A DNA stretch of 8,802 bases from Thiotrichaceae bacterium. GTDB lineage: Bacteria; Pseudomonadota; Gammaproteobacteria; Thiotrichales; Thiotrichaceae. The notes beneath the pieces were generated by a model that saw nothing but the letters and a program-made list of their open reading frames with translations, was not told the DNA's origin and searched no databases. The stretch spans positions 1-8,802 of the forward strand of contig JALWYT010000031.1 of NCBI GenBank assembly GCA_026992705.1, written 5' to 3'. Both the position numbers and the translations under genes were made by a program. Positions 6,130 to 8,802 of this stretch are shown here, piece by piece. The stretch's first letter is position 1, and each line of letters opens with the position of its first letter.

Positions 6130-7002
6130 ATGTTTCACGGTAGCATGGTGGCTTTAATTACACCAATGAAAGAAAATGGTGATTTGGATGAAGCAGCATT
6201 GGAGGCTTTAGTCGCATTTCATCTTGAAAATGGATCAGATGCAATTGTAGCAATGGGAACAACAGGAGAATCTGCTACATTAACGCATAAAGAACATCGC
6301 CATGTAGTGAAACAGGTAATAAAATATGTCGCAGGCAAGGTTCCTGTCATTGCTGGAACAGGTTCAAATAGTACACAAGAAGCCTTAGAGCTAACAAAAA
6401 GTGCAAAAGAAGATGGTGCAGATGCCTGTCTTTTAGTGACGCCGTACTATAATAAGCCTACGCAAGAAGGTCTTTACTTGCATTATAAGTATATTGCAGA
6501 GCAAATCGCAATACCGCAGATACTTTATAATGTACCAGGTAGAACAGCATGTGATATGTTACCAGAAACCGTTGAGCGACTATCTGCTATTGATAATATT
6601 ATTGCAATCAAAGAGGCAACAGGTGATTTGCAACGTGCTAAAGAAATTATGGAGCGGTGCGGTGATCGTCTAGATGTATTTAGCGGCGATGATGGCACAG
6701 CAATGGAATTAATGCTGATGGGCGGAAAAGGTGATATATCAGTAACCGCCAATGTAGCTCCCGCAGTAATGCACGAAATGTGCAAAGCTGCTATTGCTGG
6801 AGATCGTGCAACAGCAGAAGCCATTAACACTAAATTAGAGAAACTACATGACCTGCTTTTCTGCGAAGCAAACCCAATTCCTGTTAAGTGGGCAATGTCA
6901 CAAATGGGTTATGGAAGTAAAGCAGGCATACGCTTGCCACTCACACCACTAGCAGAAGAATATAAAAATGACTTATTGATAGCGATGCAGAATGTATTAT
7001 AA
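6130..7002 (+). CDS. dapA: 4-hydroxy-tetrahydrodipicolinate synthase
   Basis: Cytosolic TIM-barrel aldolase that condenses pyruvate with aspartate semialdehyde, the first committed step to diaminopimelate and lysine. At 290 residues it is the standard length. The Schiff-base lysine is Lys161 in IAIKEATGD. The catalytic triad of E. coli DapA is conserved: Thr44 (GTTGES), Tyr107 (TPYYNKP) and Tyr133 (LYNVPGRT), with Arg138 for carboxylate binding. The numbering matches the E. coli enzyme exactly, which confirms the start; GGAG lies about 6 nt before the ATG. It is followed by bamC on the same strand after 195 nt, and lies divergent from bcp as in E. coli except that gcvR is missing between them. 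N-acetylneuraminate lyase paralogues are less likely given this residue match and context. Confidence 0.97.
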   Translation: MFHGSMVALITPMKENGDLDEAALEALVAFHLENGSDAIVAMGTTGESATLTHKEHRHVVKQVIKYVAGKVPVIAGTGSNSTQEALELTKSAKEDGADACLLVTPYYNKPTQEGLYLHYKYIAEQIAIPQILYNVPGRTACDMLPETVERLSAIDNIIAIKEATGDLQRAKEIMERCGDRLDVFSGDDGTAMELMLMGGKGDISVTANVAPAVMHEMCKAAIAGDRATAEAINTKLEKLHDLLFCEANPIPVKWAMSQMGYGSKAGIRLPLTPLAEEYKNDLLIAMQNVL

Positions 7003-7197
7003 AGATATTGAGCCTTAATAGAATGGGTTAACCACAGCTTTATTCTTGTGTGAAGTTAGGAGTAGGAGTGTCTCAAGAAGTATGAGAAAATCATATTTAA
7101 TTTAAAAAACTAAATTCTTAATTTTAGTACAGTTAAATAAATGAATTCTAAGTTGTACTGAAATTATGATTTTAGATAAAACAGATCAGGTTTATTT

Positions 7198-8313
7198 ATG
7201 AAAAAGAATATCCAATACAAGTCATTAATTACTATTATAAGCCTTGTAAGTGTAATGCTATTATTGGCTAGCTGCTCTAGGCTTAATACTTCATTAAAAT
7301 TGCCCGACCATAAATTTGATTATAAAAATAGTAAGTCAGTCAAATCACTTGAAGTTCCACCTGACTTAACATTACCAGAATTTGATTCAACGTATACCAT
7401 TAATAACGGCTCTGTTAGTGCTGTTGCTTATAAACACAATAACATAGATAGTACTTCTGAGCTAAAAGTACTACCAATTAAAGGTATGCAAATTAAACGG
7501 AGTGGCAGCATGAGCTGGTTAGAAGTACAGGCTCCTGCAGATATCTTGTGGTCTAGATTGATAGCATTTTGGTCATCATTAGGTATTACTCTTAAGAGTA
7601 ATGAACCTCGTGTTGGCATAATGGAAACTGAGTGGGCAGAAAATCGAGCAGGGCTGCCAATGGATTGGTTGAGAAAAGCGTTAGGTAAAGTTTTTCAAGA
7701 CACTTATGATGCGGGTATTCGAGATAAGTTTAGATTACGTGTAGAAAAACCTTCAGCTAATGTAACAAATATTTTTATTTCACACCGTCGAGCGGAGGAA
7801 AAGTTATTAGGTGAAGGTGGTGTTAAGTGGGAGATGAGACCTTCAGATCCAAGTTTAGAGGCGGAACTTCTTAATCGCTTAAGTATATTTTTACAAGGAA
7901 GTCGTGCAGGCTCAAAATCTGCAATGGTGGTGACACACTCAACAACTCCTATTATATGGTCAAGTGTGCAGGGTAAGCCAATGTTGAAAGTAGCAGAGGA
8001 TATAAGGAGTACATGGCTAAAGGTCGGTATGATGCTTGAACGAATCGGTATGTCGATAGAAGGACAAGATAGAACAAGTGGCATCTATAAAGTTGTCTAT
8101 CGTGGTGGAGCAACTAAAGAAAAACGCGGATGGTTCTCCAGAATCTTTAAAGGTAATAAAAATAGATTAGATGTCGGGGCTGAGTACCAATTGCATCTAT
8201 CTAACACAGGTAACCACACACTAATTACTGCAATGAATGAGGAAGGTCAGCCTGTAAGCAATGCGGTAGCCAAAGAAATACTTGGAAAATTAAAGGCAGA
8301 ATTTGAGCGTTGA
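7198..8313 (+). CDS. bamC: Outer-membrane assembly lipoprotein BamC (NlpB)
   Basis: A 371-residue lipoprotein component of the BAM complex, which inserts beta-barrel proteins into the outer membrane. The signal peptide ends in a lipobox L-A-S-C with the lipidated Cys26; Ser27 at +2 favours sorting to the outer membrane. A low-complexity N-terminal segment contains LEVPPDLTLPEF (51-62), the conserved stretch that binds BamD in E. coli BamC. Two helix-grip domains follow: about 100-215 (with TEWAENRAGLPMDWLRKALGKVF and RDKFRLRVE) and about 245-370 (with a repeated I-W-x-x-V / L-x-x-V-G-M pattern). It is somewhat longer than E. coli BamC (344). AGG about 7 nt before the ATG marks the start. The dapA-bamC pairing is conserved in many gammaproteobacteria. 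It ends just before a strong terminator. Confidence 0.93.
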   Translation: MKKNIQYKSLITIISLVSVMLLLASCSRLNTSLKLPDHKFDYKNSKSVKSLEVPPDLTLPEFDSTYTINNGSVSAVAYKHNNIDSTSELKVLPIKGMQIKRSGSMSWLEVQAPADILWSRLIAFWSSLGITLKSNEPRVGIMETEWAENRAGLPMDWLRKALGKVFQDTYDAGIRDKFRLRVEKPSANVTNIFISHRRAEEKLLGEGGVKWEMRPSDPSLEAELLNRLSIFLQGSRAGSKSAMVVTHSTTPIIWSSVQGKPMLKVAEDIRSTWLKVGMMLERIGMSIEGQDRTSGIYKVVYRGGATKEKRGWFSRIFKGNKNRLDVGAEYQLHLSNTGNHTLITAMNEEGQPVSNAVAKEILGKLKAEFER

Positions 8314-8333
8314 TACTCAATTAATGTCAGAAG

Positions 8334-8364
8334 AAAAATCCCTCCTAAACAGAGGGATTTTTTT
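8334..8364 (+). terminator. Rho-independent terminator after bamC
   Basis: AAAAATCCCTC (8334-8344) pairs with GAGGGATTTTT (8352-8362) across a 7-nt loop, and the right arm merges into a seven-T run. It lies 20 nt after the bamC stop and insulates the rRNA promoter from bamC transcription. The A-rich left arm means that it could also work in reverse. Confidence 0.93.
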
Positions 8365-8410
8365 ATATTCTGTCTGACGACTAAGTTATTGTAATATAAA
8401 AGCTCGATTG

Positions 8411-8450
8411 GATAAATTGATTATTATTTCAAAAAAAATGAATAAACGTG
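8411..8450 (+). promoter_or_regulatory. AT-rich UP-element-like region of the rRNA promoter
   Basis: The 40 bases directly upstream of the rRNA -35 are almost entirely A/T, with an eight-A run near 8431-8438. This is the position and composition expected of a UP element bound by the RNA polymerase alpha C-terminal domains. Inference from position and composition only. Confidence 0.45.
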
Positions 8451-8486
8451 TTGACGCTTCTGAATAGCTGTATATAATGCACGCCT
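8451..8486 (+). promoter_or_regulatory. Ribosomal RNA operon P1-type promoter
   Basis: TTGACG (8451-8456), a 16-bp spacer and a perfect TATAAT (8473-8478) are followed by GCACGCC, a GC-rich discriminator like that of stringently controlled rRNA promoters. The predicted start is about 8485-8487. The near-consensus hexamers and 16-bp spacing match E. coli rrn P1 architecture. No second (P2) promoter was recognised in the leader. Confidence 0.88.
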
Positions 8487-8758
8487 CTTCACGGGAAATA
8501 AGCAAATGATAGCTTTCCTATGAAGAAAAAGATTTAAAATTTTTATTGCCAAAGATTATAAAATTGGAATAAAATGGTAAGTCTTCCTCGGCAAAAAAGT
8601 TGAGGCGAAAATTAACAACCGAAGTAGATAATTTGTGTGGGAGCTTGAATTGTACTGGAAGGTACAAAGCAAGTAACTGCGTCAATTACGAAAGTAAAAA
8701 GCGTTAGGATACTACTTGCAGTAAAGTATACCGAGACGACAAGTCTCAAAGAAATATT
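8487..8758 (+). ncRNA. 16S rRNA 5' leader (precursor spacer)
   Basis: About 270 nt of transcribed leader ahead of mature 16S. It contains AATTTGTGTGGG (8630-8641), a conserved boxC-type segment of gammaproteobacterial leaders. It has a hairpin TTGTAC/GTACAA (8650-8667), a second GAGAC/GTCTC (8733-8747), and a weaker stem at 8586-8605. A canonical boxA (GCTCTTTAACA) is not present. At the expected place, 8606-8617, only the TTAACA end is kept (CGAAAATTAACA), so antitermination through NusB/boxA may use a variant site. Confidence 0.7.
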
Positions 8759-8802
8759 GAACTGAAGAGTTTGATCCTGGCTCAGATTGAACGCTGGCGG
8801 CA
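8759..8802 (+). rRNA. rrs: 16S ribosomal RNA, first 44 nt
   Basis: The sequence from 8764 onward reads GAAGAGTTTGATCCTGGCTC and continues through the AGATTGAACGCTGGCGGCA block, the near-universal 5' end of bacterial 16S rRNA containing the 27F primer site. The mature 5' end is placed at 8759 by alignment to E. coli position 1. The rest lies beyond the window. Confidence 0.97.

Noticed and set aside
6525..6830. A 101-codon ORF antisense to dapA
   Set aside because: dapA is certain from its catalytic residues; the antisense product is serine/isoleucine-rich and featureless.
7126..7159. Inverted repeat AGTACA/TGTACT in the dapA-bamC gap
   Set aside because: Only 6 bp with a 22-nt loop and no T-run; it is compatible with chance in AT-rich DNA and does not look like a terminator or an operator that I know.
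7704..8084. A 126-codon ORF antisense to bamC
   Set aside because: It lies wholly inside a well-supported bamC, its product has no recognisable motif, and open frames opposite AT-rich coding DNA are common.
1..8802. Mobile elements, CRISPR arrays, toxin-antitoxin pairs or phage genes
   Set aside because: No transposase, integrase, direct-repeat array or terminal inverted repeats were seen; almost every confident ORF belongs to a known chromosomal family.

Overview
The window is an AT-rich chromosomal segment from a gammaproteobacterium. The evidence is the BamC lipoprotein next to dapA, the E. coli-like dapA/bcp neighbourhood, the gammaproteobacterial-style rRNA leader and 16S start, and NtrC/sigma-54 signals with an E. 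coli-like consensus. Gene content and base composition would fit a marine, low-GC lineage, but I cannot name a genus. Most genes are intact core functions. I see no phage, insertion sequence, CRISPR array, tRNA or obvious defence system.

Left part (1-2660, minus strand): a nitrogen-assimilation operon read right to left. It encodes a small outer-membrane beta-barrel protein (TorF/TIGR02001-like), the PII signal protein GlnK, and the ammonium channel AmtB, which runs off the left edge. Upstream of the first gene is a well-formed sigma-54 promoter (2470-2484) with two tandem NtrC-type sites (2619-2635 and 2642-2658). Together these suggest nitrogen-limitation control of the whole operon. A hairpin plus U-run between the porin gene and glnK looks like an intrinsic terminator inside the operon.

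Middle (2660-5950): a 560-base gene-poor stretch holds the nitrogen-control region and a degenerate-looking small ORF. It is followed by a plus-strand EamA/DMT-type permease. Convergent to that is a minus-strand pair: a bacterioferritin-comigratory-type peroxiredoxin (bcp) followed 32 nt later by a PIN-PhoH (YlaK-type) ATPase.

Right part (5950-8802, plus strand): dapA (lysine/peptidoglycan precursor synthesis) and bamC (outer-membrane assembly lipoprotein) are divergent from bcp. E. coli has the order bamC-dapA-gcvR-bcp; here gcvR is absent and only a doubtful 39-codon ORF lies in its slot. A strong terminator follows bamC. Then comes an rRNA P1-type promoter (TTGACG-16-TATAAT with a GC-rich discriminator), a roughly 270-nt leader, and the first 44 nt of 16S rRNA.

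I do not see a new multi-gene system. The best leads are regulatory: the RpoN/NtrC control region ahead of the porin gene and the terminator in the glnK leader.
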